A stretch of 64,000 nt of DNA from the NCBI GenBank assembly GCA_009760855.2, contig WPIO01000028.1, positions 3,863,501-3,927,500 on the forward strand, written 5' to 3'. Below, in pieces: positions 12,301 through 24,300 of the stretch. The position numbers were made by a program, and so were the translations under genes. This DNA is from Cristatella mucedo (lineage: Eukaryota; Bryozoa; Phylactolaemata; Cristatellidae). The notes under the pieces were generated by a model. It was not told the DNA's origin and did no database searches. It worked only from the letters and a program-made list of their open reading frames with translations. Each line of letters starts with the position of its first letter. Positions within the stretch are counted from its first letter, which is position 1.

Positions 12301-14322
12301 CCGTGTAGGCTGGTTATTATTTCATTCTGTGCCTGCTCTGACAGTGCACAGACCTGTGGCTTTCTTAGATTTACTAGGAATCACGTCGCATAGCCTCGAA
12401 GTCTGCCACACACACAGACGCACCAACACGTGTGCCCACAAGCACACCACGCATTCGGTTTTTGTAGACTTGCACGCATGCCCATCTCTACTAATTAAAG
12501 CAATAAATTCTGCCCCTCCCTGCGTTACGACACAAGATAGCGCTTGCATTGTTTTGCAAGATGGCTCAGCGGTGTCTTCCGTGATCAGTACTTCTGGGAT
12601 TCGCGTGTAATAGACGTGTCTACTATGACTCGAGGAAGTGAGTCCACAGCTGCTTGTATATCATAAATAGGTTTCTGCTAAGATGCCTACGGAAACGCAA
12701 TCTCTTGACTTTGCCTTATCGTATGTGTGTGTATGTGTTTTTTTTGTAACGTCAATGTACACTTGCCAGCACTCAAGAGCAGTTGCGTATGCGACTGCAG
12801 AAATTCGTTTGCTTCATGATTGACGTGTCTCTCTTCAATTCAGGGAAGAACTAGCTTTCTCGGCAACCGGAGCGGCTCACTTGGACGTACCTGACTTCAA
12901 CACTAGAACTAGCATGGACTTGAGACGCATTGTGGAGGACCAGGTGAGACTGTGCAAGGTCGTGTGGAATGCAGGAGAGAGGCTTTAATGCACTTGCTGG
13001 AGTTCAGCTTTTACTATAAAACACACGGCTTACTTGTGTGCATAAAATGTCCATAAGTATGTGTACATTTTAACTGTCGGTGTATTTGGTAATTTTACGC
13101 ACTCGAGACCGGTGAGCATTAACAAAACCAAAACGGCTTGAATGCCTAAAAATTTCTCAAAACTAAATGGCTTCAAGATCCCTTAATCATTCTGAGTCGA
13201 GCAACTGAAACTGTAAAACTTCAAGAGTGGCCTGGCAATTTATGATCTCTGCATGGGAAGACTTGCGAAATGAAGCTGTTTTGCATAAAAATTGATGCTT
13301 ATCTCAGCACCAAAATTCACCAATCGAACTCCAATTTTTTAAACCAACGATGAACTCATCTTAAAACTCCCTTCGATATTATAAAAAAGAAGCAGTCTTG
13401 AACTACCTCCGATAATATGACTTTATTAAAGAAGCAGTTTAGTTGTTCCGTGTCTGGAGTTATAAGGTAGTGAATTTATATTAATAGATTTTGACCTGTG
13501 GCCAAAAAAGTGCTCTGCTCCAGACTTCCGGTATTCTGCAGTATCTCTATTGCATGCCCAATTAAGCTGATATGTCAACCAGCAGTTCTTTGAACTGCAG
13601 AGCCACCAAGGAGCTTAAGTACAGCGGCAAAGCGACAAGAGCTTCGTTCATTGTTCAGCTTATAATTCGGCAGTTTGACCGCTGTGACACCCTGGGCAGC
13701 TTGACTCGTGCAATTGTATTTCAATTATCGGCTCTCTTTTCTAAGACACAGAAGCTGTCCTCTGTGAACAGATGTTCTCATCTAATCTTTATGTTCAATG
13801 TTCATGGCATCTGCAAATTTGTCAGGTCTCATTTGCTGGCACACGATAGACCAACTCCGGATAGACAACCCACCCACCGTATTCGTTATCGAGCTATGAC
13901 CGCTTCTTGGCGATTTTGTGTTATGAGTTCGAAGCAGGGGGTTATACAACCTTCACCGGGAGCTTTGCCATGAGTGCTGTTATGTCAGTTAATTATGTGT
14001 AGGACAGCGGCTGACGAGCAGAAACAACGGCTGTGCAACGAATGGCATGCCACATCCTTTCCGTGACGTGGGACGAGCGTGAGACGTGGCACTTTTTTTT
14101 CAGTGGAGGAAAGAGCTGCATCAGCAACTGCAAGAGGAAGAAGCCGATAGGTTGCGGCAATCGGAAGACGACCGGCAGAATGCCGAGAGCAACTTCAAGG
14201 AGCGGTCTGAGAAGCTGCTGCCAAGATCTACGGCAGAAGCAGTAGCGACAGGTGCAGCCTCGGCGGCAAGGGGCGTGCCACTTACCGTCCCGGCAGCCAC
14301 TGCCTCGGTCGACGCCACCTAG
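2886..14322 (+). CDS. ARM/HEAT-like protein, tentatively TMEM232-like (12 exons found, 5' end missing)
   Basis: I joined exons by splice sites and matching phase: 2886-2960, 3074-3141, 3448-3710, 4840-4967, 5133-5200, 5516-5671, 6427-6670, 7566-7925, 9096-9505, 11244-11593, 12844-12943 and 14104-14322 (TAG). Every junction keeps frame, giving about 812 residues without the start. Most donors are strong (GTAAGT, GTGAGT, GTAAGG); the acceptors at 2886 and 7566 and the long form of exon 8 are the weakest choices. Exon 9 reads DDWTWRIRYSAVQSLVHIC and continues as amphipathic helices ending in VLEALKVGQ, an ARM/HEAT-like pattern. The last two exons join as VEDQWRKELHQQLQEEEADR, a coiled coil, followed by an Ala-rich tail. 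Exon 8 has a hydrophobic stretch near SLYLMYAGAILN. The TMEM232 assignment is from memory of that family's W-x-RY repeat and QWRKEL tail and is only a best guess; another ARM-repeat ciliary protein is possible. No initiator exon was recognised upstream. Confidence 0.6.
5834..6376. repeat. (CT)n-dominated intron between exons 6 and 7 of the TMEM232-like gene
   Basis: Three pure CT runs (5834-5911, 6060-6116, 6250-6317) are embedded in over 500 bases of C/T-rich sequence that makes up most of a 755-base intron. The pyrimidine tract ends about 50 bases before the called acceptor at 6426. Confidence 0.95.
8145..8290 (+). mobile_element. tRNA-derived SINE, family 2
   Basis: It has a canonical polymerase III B box (ggttcgaatcc within gtgggttcgaatcctgc), then the words ggtggcgatagccgttaagg and cccctatacaaacgaggc. 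Minus-strand relatives are at 22905, 37690, 44880, 50990, 52035 and 57770. It lies in an intron of the TMEM232-like gene. Confidence 0.75.
9506..11243. other. Intron of the TMEM232-like gene, nothing recognised
   Basis: No repeat family or coding exon was recognised in this 1.7-kb intron. Short open frames here lack flanking splice sites in a compatible phase. Confidence 0.5.
11735..11921 (-). mobile_element. SPIN-type hAT MITE, copy 2
   Basis: It lies in reverse orientation to copy 1: it starts cagtgtttctcaacctttct and ends cacaggttgaaaaccgctg, with gtgtggcgacccccgacc and ttttccgacggtcttaggc inside. No clear 8-bp target duplication flanks it. It is in an intron of the TMEM232-like gene. Confidence 0.8.
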
Positions 14323-14741
14323 CATGCGCACATCAGTCGCATTGCGGACTGAGGCACGCCTGGCCTAAGTATGCAAGGTTTCTCATGGCGGCCGTAATGA
14401 GCAGTGCAGACTGCTGTCTGTGCTGCTCACTGGAACTTCTCAGCATGAACACTCGCGCAGGCAATGCACGAGTGCAATGCACTGCTGCTCGATTGCATGG
14501 TAAAGAAAAGCGGAGCAGAGAGCACGCTGCCAGATGGCATGGAAAGGCCTGCATCCGGAGCATCTGGTGCAGCTGCTGTGACTGGGCAGCATGCGGGCAG
14601 TGAGTGCCAATGATGCCCGTGTCAGCAAAGTGCATAGCAAATGCGAGGAACCGAGGTGAACGTCAGCAGGATTATCAGCAGCAGGCGACCAACCATCATG
14701 TATCGTCGCAGGCATAGGCAATACATAAGCTACTGAGCACC

Positions 14742-14747
14742 TTTATT
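14742..14747 (-). terminator. Poly(A) signal AATAAA of ETAA1
   Basis: The minus strand reads TTCAATAAAGG about 60 bases beyond the tentative TGA at 14805. It lies only 8 bases from the opposed plus-strand hexamer. Confidence 0.6.
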
Positions 14748-14755
14748 GAACTACA

Positions 14756-14761
14756 AATAAA
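14756..14761 (+). terminator. Poly(A) signal AATAAA of the TMEM232-like gene
   Basis: AATAAA lies 434 bases past the TAG at 14322 and is the first perfect hexamer on that strand. Cleavage would fall near 14775-14790, inside or beside the tentative last ETAA1 exon. Confidence 0.6.
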
Positions 14762-14804
14762 AGCTATAAAAAAGCACATGAAAGCATAGTCAGGTGGCTG
14801 CCCA

Positions 14805-17800
14805 TCATCCACGACGGCTGCTGCGCATTTTCGCACCTTCGAGAGCCCGGTCTGCAGATGCAAATCCGCCTAGCGGCGGTTTGCCCCAGTCACCGCTCAC
14901 CGAACCGTCTCTCTGCCAAATGGGCTGCCAGCGCCTGAGTCACCCGCTGTGGGCGTGCATGGCACTTCTTGAGATGCATGGCATTTAAAGGAAAGCAGAC
15001 TAGTGCCTCTCGAGCCAATCACCGACTAAGCAGTGAGTGCTTACCGGCAGCAGGTGCAGCAGTAGGGCAAACAGCCACCGCTGGATGACAGCTCATGGCG
15101 CTGCCACCTGGTAGCGACGCCGACTGCTCGTGAGAGCCCGCCGCTTTCTTCATCTTACGCTCCAAAGCTTCCTTCCTTTTTCGAGCTATCTCTTCGCTGC
15201 TGCAGCGGGAGCTGGGCTGGGAGCTGCTGCTGCTGCCTCCGTCGGTGCGGGTAGCAGCCGAGGAAGTGGCTGTAGCAAGAGTACATCCATCTCCGCTGAG
15301 TGCTGTAAAAGTATGCAGTGAAGATGCTTAAAAACGTATACTGGAAACCATCTTATTTCCGAAAAAGCTCAATCTGAGATCAAAGGAAAAAACAGAATAG
15401 ACAATCTGATCAATTAACCGATACAAAGCACCACATCTTTATGAGAGGGGCGTTTATTCGGTGTGCAATAACCTGCGAGGATACACCGACTCCACGGCAA
15501 GCACCCTTCAGGTTGCCCCTAGTTACAGAAAACACTTACCAGAAAAAATTCTACTGCCATGCTAACGATCATCAGCAGAGAGTAAATGACATACCTTTGT
15601 TGACCTTGGTCAGCATTCTGCAAGTTGTGTCATCTGCTAAACTACGTAAATTATGTGTAACATCCAGGCTTCTACATTTAAAAGCCCAAGTTCCTGCTCT
15701 GTGATTGCAAATGCAAGTACCTGTTCCTTTTTTGAACTCGACAGACGTCAACGATTATTAGTGATCAAACTGGTGCATTAATCCTTACCACACAAATTCC
15801 TACCCTTAGTGAGACCATAACACCTAAATATTGCAATATTGCAATATTTAATAGACTTAAGACCAACAAAAGCCACCACTGGAAATGAGTGGCATAAGGA
15901 AGCAACATAGGACGTAAGCGGTGATTGTCACTACCTAGGTTTTCTTATAATGGTTAAAAAACAACAGAAATCATATCTGAGTCAGATCGATTAGCAAGCA
16001 TCTCCAGATTAGCACCCAGATTATCACGCTCCAAGGTTTTGCTACTCTTATTCCAAGCAGAACATTAGGCTCTGTATTTTCAAACCGGGTCATAAACACC
16101 AAACCTCAGCTTTGTAGCCAGTCCTTTGGCAACTTTTGCCTTCTGAAATGGTCACTGTTTCGGACGATATTTCTTCATAACATGATAATACTCATATTGC
16201 ATAATAAGAAGCATAGATTGTGACGAAGATTCTACTTTAGAGAAAAACATGTCGGAGGTTGGCTGGACTTCAGGTTTGCAGATGTGCAGCCGTGAACCAG
16301 CCATATATCAAAATGATGGAATGAGCCATTGAATGCCATGCTTCATGCTGCTGCTCCAGACTCCAGCAGTAATAGATTTTGGTCCTCTTCGGACAAAAAA
16401 TTGCCTGCCCTTTTTTCACTTACACTCTGTTGGCGATGATTTAGTCCGTGGATCACACCCACAATTCTGGAGCAACGATATCTTTTCTCGAGCTGTTAAT
16501 TCAGATACTTACTTCCCAGCTGCCCATGCTGCTTCTTCTGAGCTACTAACCTTCCTGACCTCTATAGACTATAGACGAATCCAATGTAGACAACTCTCCA
16601 GTTTACTTTTAAGTTCAGAAAATGCAGCGGAATGAATTTACGTTTACATACATTATATCTCGTCGCACCGGTGTTCCTATGCTTCCAGCTTCCTTAGCTT
16701 GGTGTGAGTCCATCTAATGTGCACTTTTGCTCAACTTTCTCAATATTGAGGAATAAAAGCTGTCACCGTGATGCTGCAAGAATTGTCGAACTAATCAATC
16801 AAACATTGTACATGCTAAATAGGCTCATGTAGAATTTACAAGATTCAATAAAAAATAAAAATATAACTCATTTGTATAGCACGCCAAGAGAACTTAATCT
16901 CTATTCAGGCGCTTCACATATGCCTCGGGGCTCGAGCCCACGACCTCAGCAACACCTTGGTCGGGGCGAGCACCTTAACCGCTGGATCAAACCAATCGGG
17001 CCAGAGGCCGATTCATCAAGGATGTGCCAGTGGTTGGTGAGAGGGGGAGGGGGAGAGTGAACTGGCTTGTTCGACTGACTAAAGTGAGGAAGCAGGGTGA
17101 CCGGATAGGTCAGGGGAAATACTCTTCTATGCAGCCCAGCAATTCTTGATATTCTTGATGCGAACAAAGCCCCAGTGCATGCACCTATTAACGATTAGCA
17201 CAGCAGCACTGGCTGACGATTTGCCATCGGCCTTTGCCTGCAAGTGCAAGCAGGGACAGTTCTGCTTGGAGTGCAGGCCAGACTGGCAAAGCCTGAGCTC
17301 GAACGCTATGGCCTCACCCTTGTAGGTTGGAGCAATCTGCGGTACCGCCGTTAGCACGGCACAGCCTGTGCTGCCACGTGCTGCTGCAGTAATAACGGCA
17401 GATGCGGCGATCGGCTGGGGCGCACCGGGCGGCTGCTGCACGGCGGCCGTCCTTTTCATTCTTCGCTCCAGGGCCTCCTGCTTCTTTCGGGCGATCTCCT
17501 CACTGCTGTACCGAGCAGCGCTGCCCTGCCCCGAGTTGCTGCTCTGGCTGCAGCCGCCACTGCCACTTGCCACCATGGAAGTCGCTCCATTGCCATTGTT
17601 GCCTACGGAATAATGCACCCTCGTTTCTCGAAGACAAGATCAGCAAGAAAAAGCACAAACCACCGGTAGCAAACGCAGTTGGTAGGCACAAGCTCACTGA
17701 CAAAGCAACGGGAAATATAGCTCTACTACATAACAAACTACATAACAAACCATGGAACTAAAAGAAACTCCTTCGCACAGCAACAGCCTGGTCATTTCCT

Positions 17801-18315
17801 ATTAAGCCCAGGTCTTTCACGATTCGGCTAAGTGTGTGGAGCCTATATAATGTTAGTAATAAAGATAATAATAACAATACTAATAATACATTTTATATAG
17901 CGCCCTCAGAGAACTAAATCTCTTTCCATGCACTTTACATTTGCTGCAAAGGAAGCACGATCGATGGGTAAATTTATTTAGACGGTTGAGTGCCACCCGT
18001 TGGCATAGAGGAATCCAGCCTCCCCCTGTGTCTTTTAGCACTGGGAAGCAGGCCCACTGATACTACGCAGTAAGCAAGCCACGTGGTGCTCTAGCTAGGC
18101 GCTGCCTTGAGTGCACGTCTGAGGGTTGTTCTACGCCAGCTAGCCGGTTGTCAAGCACAACCATGCGGTTATATGCAAGCCATCTGTATGCGAGCACACT
18201 GGCAGGACATAAAACGTGTGAGCACTTATTTAGCCTTCTTCGAGGTTGATAGCAGCATTGCAACTAAGCACTGCAGTCCAAGAGCTCTAAGTAAAATATT
18301 TACATGCCATTGGGA

Positions 18316-18399
<84 letters not shown>

Positions 18400-21300
18400 T
18401 ATACATATATATATATATATATCAAGCTTTGTAAAAAATAATACACGTACTTATACTTGCGTGTGGTCTACAGAGTAGTGACAATTGTAAAAGCGATTGT
18501 TGTGATAATTTTTCTATATCAGAGATCATTAATCGTCACCACCTATTTCAGAAGTTCATCAAACTTAATCAAGTCAAAGCTATTGAGTCATTTCTTTTTC
18601 ATCGTTCTCAATTAGCTATGCATTTCGTCTTCGGGTAGTTATTATGTCACTTTAAAATAACAACAATACAATTGATATAGCACCCTCAGTGAACTCAATT
18701 TCTTTCTAAGCAATATTATGTATCAGTATCATATCTCAGTCTGAAACCCCACAAAGTGACAAAGACTATGTGGGTGTTATGAAGGATAGTTTTTACAGCG
18801 CACTCACAGCCTAAGCAGCTTCCGGTACGCATTTGGCAACCAACAGACTTAATCTCACACAACAAAGAGAAAGTGAGAAGCAAAGCTGAACAAGGCTGGA
18901 ATTTGAGGTAGGGAGTAGCAAGGATGTACCAGCTCAGGGCGGCAGAAAAGGATGTGCCATAGTCGGCAGCAGGAGAGTATATACTCGGTGTCATAACTGG
19001 TAAAGCAAGGCCTCCATGCTCGCTCTAAATTAGCAGCTTCTATCTTATATACACTTTCCAACTTTTCATCTGCCGTATTTGGACGTTAGTACCGGTCGTG
19101 GCACAGTCCCTTATTCACTAGGATCCGACGTACAAGATCATCAGTATGCACATGCACATGCTGTAACTCACTAGGCCCCAACGCTCCTGTTTAGAAAGAC
19201 ACGTATGCACATTCACAGCATCTCCAGCCAGTTCATGTCAAATATTCACGACATGGCCTTTCACATTTTTTCGTAGACAGTTTAGACATTTAATCTCTTA
19301 TAGTGTCAACTCTATAGTGACTACCAAAACAGTAAACAGACAAAGAAATCGGATCTTATTCAGCAGCACGATGGCACTACACGTCGGTTATTGCTTGCGA
19401 CCTGAAACTATGAATCTAATGCCTGTGCAACATGCAATGCATTACTCACGCCCTGCTAAATCAGATGTAACTACTCTTACACAAAGCATCAGAGCTCCGT
19501 GCAAAACAAATTTTGAGCACCAGTGCAAGATGCAGAGGTGTGGTGTTTTTACAACACGATGCTAAGTGTTGCTAGTTAAGTTTAGAGGTAGTTGTAGGAA
19601 CAAACAGTTACAGCATTAGAATAGGCACACGATGCAAAAGCCTGTTCTGTCATATACCCACCTATGGTCTCACAGCTGCTACTGTCTGTTCATCGAGTGC
19701 ATAATGTAACTTACTATGGGCGATCCCTTGCAAGCAATCCAAAACGACAGCAATAAAAGCCACGTGAAGGATTATGTATAACTGTATGTAATTCATTTGT
19801 TTAGCACCCTAACGACAACTACTCTCCAACTGCGGACTATGGCAAATCTTTTTCAGCGGTCTTGAACTGCCACTTCTATGCTACTCACTACCTCAACTGC
19901 TCTCCTAACTCTGCTATGCTTCCCACTTTCTCTCTGTTGCGTGAGAAGAAGTCTGTTGGCTACCGAATGCGTACCGAAAGCCGCTTAGGCTGTGAGTGCG
20001 CTATACAAAACTCTCCTGCGTAACACCCACATGGTCTTTATGACTTTGTGGAGTTACTGATGGAGATACATTACATTACATTACATTACATAAGAGAATG
20101 TAATCTCTATCCACACCCTTTCCACATGACACAGGGCTCAAGCCCACGACCTTGGTCGAAAAAGGCAAGCACCATACCCCTGGTCGAAGCCAGGGCTCAG
20201 CTAGGGCATGTAGGAATTCTTGAGCGGTGGAACGCAACACCACAGCGCATAAAACGATGCACTTCTGCAAACAGACTTGCATTGACAGCATACATAGCAG
20301 CAGCTCGAGTGCCATTCGTATGCCATCGACACGCAGGGCAGTGCAGTGCAGTGCAGTGCATTCTTGCTGCCTGGCTTGGCTAGCAGAGCTACACAGCCTT
20401 CTTTCTAAAAGTCCTAGCCACTCATCACAAAGCAGCAGCAGCAGCAGTCTCGCCAACCGAAGCTAGATGTCAGGCCAGTCGTGAATGTGCCGGTGCTGGC
20501 AGCCTTCTGTTGCGGACAGCCGGGCAGAGGTGAGGCAGCACCATTCATCAGTGAGTGCTACACCGGTGAATCCAACTACACTGCAGAGCATGTCCCAGGA
20601 GTGCCAAGAGCTGCTCGATGGGCGAGCAAGCTACATATAGCCTCTTCGAAGGAGGCTACATATAGCTCGCTAGCTTGACTCCCAAGCCAGAGTCAGCGCT
20701 ATTTCCAAATGCTACAGCAAGGTGCATCTATATCAGCTTGGCTAGTCTGCTATCCGTCAGAAGCGTCATCAGTCATCAAAGCTCTTGGGCCGAAGGAATA
20801 CTAATATTAATAATAATGCACTCGATAAAGCGCCCTCGGAAAACTCAATCTCTTTCTAGGCGCTTTACATTTGCTGCAAAGGAAATGCAATTAGATAGTA
20901 AGTAAAATCATGCTTGAAAAACAAACAAAATGAGTAATATGGTTAGGGGTGACATGCACAGGGTCAGCATGCAAATGTGGTTAGTGGCAGCATGCACAGT
21001 GTCAGCACGCATAAGCACGTGAAGGACGAATCACAGGGACCCACTAAATGCTGTCCTAAATAGGTGTGTTTTTAAGTTAGACAATGCTTGCTGGACAGAA
21101 AACCCTGCTTTGACCACGAGTGCTGGCATATTACGAGCGCAAGCAATAAGGAAATGGCACTGGCAAGCCGTCTGCAAGTGGCAACAAATGAGCAGGAGTA
21201 CTCTTGCAGGACACTCACCGTACGGTGCAGCTGGCGAGCTCTTTCTCACGGCCACCGCCGCCGTTTCTGGAAGGCCCTTCTTGAGCACGACGTCGGACCT

Positions 21301-24300
21301 GTGGCGCGAGTCCCACAGATTGACGACCTTGGCAGCGCCGGCCACCTGAGGCTGCTGCTGAGCGCCACGGCGAAGCTCTGCTCCACCGGCTTGCATGGCC
21401 GCGGGTCCTCGGTGAGCAGCAGCTACAGCAGCTGGCTGCTGCATGGCTTTATCGGTTGCCGCTGTTTCCTCTGCAAGTGGTGCGGAAGAGTTTCCTATTG
21501 CCAAAGCTTTGAGCTGCCGCGGGCAAGATGTCTGAGAAGAGTTCGTCGTCGTGGCGGCACCGCCTCTGGTGGCAGGCTGGGCGCACGAAGAAGCACCGGC
21601 ACCACAATCGGGTGAGCCATCTGCGCTGCCTGCCACGGGCAGGCAAAGCTGCCTTCGCACGCCGCCGCCACTGGTAGGCGATCGAACAGACGCTGCTGCA
21701 GCCACCGCTGCTGCAGCCACCGCATGCAGGCCGCTGCCTGCTGCTGACAGTTGCCGCTGGCACACGACCGGAGCCCTGGCTGCCACCCGCGGGCTCCTTC
21801 TGAGTACGTGAGAGGCAACTGACTGGGCCTGCGCCGGTGCCATTTGAGGCCCAACGACCGAAGCTGCAGCAGCAGTTGTGGCCGGCAGCGCAGGCTCAGC
21901 TGCTTCACTAGCTGTAGCTGCCGACGCACGGTCCTCGCCGCTTCTGCAACTTTCGGTGTTTCTTAGCCTTGCTGCGTCCACGTCTGCATCTGACTGCTCG
22001 GGCGGCACGGCCGTGAATTCCGAGCGCAGGCCGGCAGCAGAGCTCAGAGTCCTCCCTGCACTGCGTGCAATGGAGCAGTCTGCCTCGCGGAAGCTGGTCG
22101 AGGCAGCGGAACCTCGATGCTTTACGACACCCTTGCCGGCCTGCGGTTGCGCAGGCACGCCGATCGGGCATCTGTTGCGGCGAGCCTCGGAGCCTCTTGC
22201 GACTGCAGCTAACGGCGATGGTGCGGGCGGCCGCCGAGCTCTGCCAACGGTGGTCTCGACAATCGGCGACCACTGTGCAGCAGCGAGCGGGCTTCCACCT
22301 GCAGCTGACGACGTGAAGTCCTCGGCGCGCAGGGGCCCAGCAGTAACGGAAGCGTCATCGAAGCTGCTCTGGTCGGACCAGCACAGCTGCTCCTCGGGAA
22401 GTGACAGCACTAACGGGTTGCTCGGCGCGCATCTGCCAGATGCTCCGGCGACTGGCGCTGAGGCACCTGCGAGCGAGCGCAGGACTAAAGAGTTGAAATA
22501 AACAATGCAAAGGCGAATCGGCATCAATATGAGAACCAACAATCTCGCAGGCGATCGCGCTCGTGCTCGCACAGTAGCCCCTGAAGAGTGTGATCAAGTC
22601 GGTAGAACTCGAGTGACAGTGCTTACGGACCACACTAACTATAGCAATACTGCTTGGAAATGACTTGTGTCCAATGTGTGATAAAGGGGAGTTGACCAGA
22701 GTGCGCAGCCAAGTCGCTAGAAAATGAACGCAGCTTAGCGTGCGCCTCCGCTCCGAGTGGGCAAGGTGTGTGTGTGTGTGTGTGCAGTGTCGAACAAATG
22801 CAACAGCGGCGAGGCAGGACTGGGCTGGAAGCCACAGCTCGATGACTAGCAGTCGACGGCGAGACTACTTAAAACCAACTGAAAACTGTTGCACGATTGA
22901 GCTAACACATGCTAGCTGACTCAACAGCCTCTTTTGTATAGAAACAAGACCCGTTACAGTTAACACCACCGCTTGCAGCAGCAATAAAGGATCGTCCACT
23001 GCAGAATTCGAACCCACGACCTCGAGACCGATGTCGTGAAAAGCAACTGCCTTAACTAGTGTGCCATCACGGCTCCCCAGCTAACCATCCAACAACAAAG
23101 AGGCTAATTAGAAAAAACGTAAGGAAATGACTAGCCTGCCTCAACCAGAGAGAAACACCAGGACACTACCAGCATATACTGACGTAGCCTAATTAGCTTA
23201 CGATAACGACATGCAATTAATAAGCCCTGACTTTCACAGCAGGCAGATAATTTGCATGACTATCTAATGCCTCCTTTTGACAGGATGGGCAAAATGGGAA
23301 ATATCAGTTGCTAGGGCAGCTGAGGCAGGCAACTCTTCTGTCTAAGGGTACCAGGTATAGGCAGGACTGGCCAGCTCATTTAACGACATCGTGCCTTTGG
23401 CTATGATATGTACACTGATTGTCAAAAAAATCCTCGCAGTATGGCCGCAGCTGCTCTAAATTCGTCTGCATTTACGACGCCTAGCACACAGTGTACTAAA
23501 GCTATGTAAAGCATGGCAAAAATACCTCGTACAAACCTCAAATCCTTTGGAGACCGTGCATTCAGTTAGTATGCTCCCAAAGCCTGGAACTCCCTCCCGA
23601 CCTGCGTCAGAACATCCCCTGACCTGACCACATTTAAAAGGAACTTAAAAACACCTATTTAGGACAGCATTTAGTGGGTCCCTGTGATTCGTCCTTCACG
23701 TGCTTATACGTGCTGACACTGTGCATGCTGCCACTAACTACATTTGCATGCTGACCCTGTGCATGTCACCCCTAACCATATTATTCATTTTGTTTGTTTT
23801 TCAAGCATGATTTTACTTACCATTCAATTGCATTTCCCTTTGCAGCAAATGTAAAGCGCCTAGAGAGAGATTAAGTTATCTGAGGGCGCTTTATCAAGTA
23901 CATTATTATTATTATTATTAAAAATAATTATAGACAGCTAAAAGAACAAGCACACACTGTTAGGTTGGCATGCATGCCGTGAGTATGACACCATTACCAT
24001 GAAGAGTCTAAAGGGTAGGATAGCCACCTAGCAGCTACCACCACTACCTTATCTCTGTAACTACAAAAGAAGCTAGTGTCAAGCTAACGATAAGAGCACG
24101 TGTAACATGTTCCACAAATGGACATTCTGTTTCTGAAACAACAAGCCCATGCCAAAACAGCAGGTTAAAGTAAATAAATAAAATAGTACCACAGCATCCA
24201 GAAACACTAAGGGATATCACAAATGTATGCAATGAATCAATCACTAGATATTGATTGTTGTATCGAGTTTCACATAAACAACACATCGGGGCAAGGTAAG

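Larger units (their letters stand above)
14323..14804. other. Convergent 3' region between the TMEM232-like gene and ETAA1
   Basis: This stretch holds the 3' UTRs of both genes. No further coding exon was accepted, although the final ETAA1 exon is tentative. Confidence 0.5.

Noticed and set aside
21031-21218. C-terminal extension of the large minus-strand frame of ETAA1 exon 4 (ending [10 protein letters not shown])
   Set aside because: It is read-through past a good donor (TACG|GTGAGT) into an antisense LINE tail; the same peptide ends the LINE frame at 31215.
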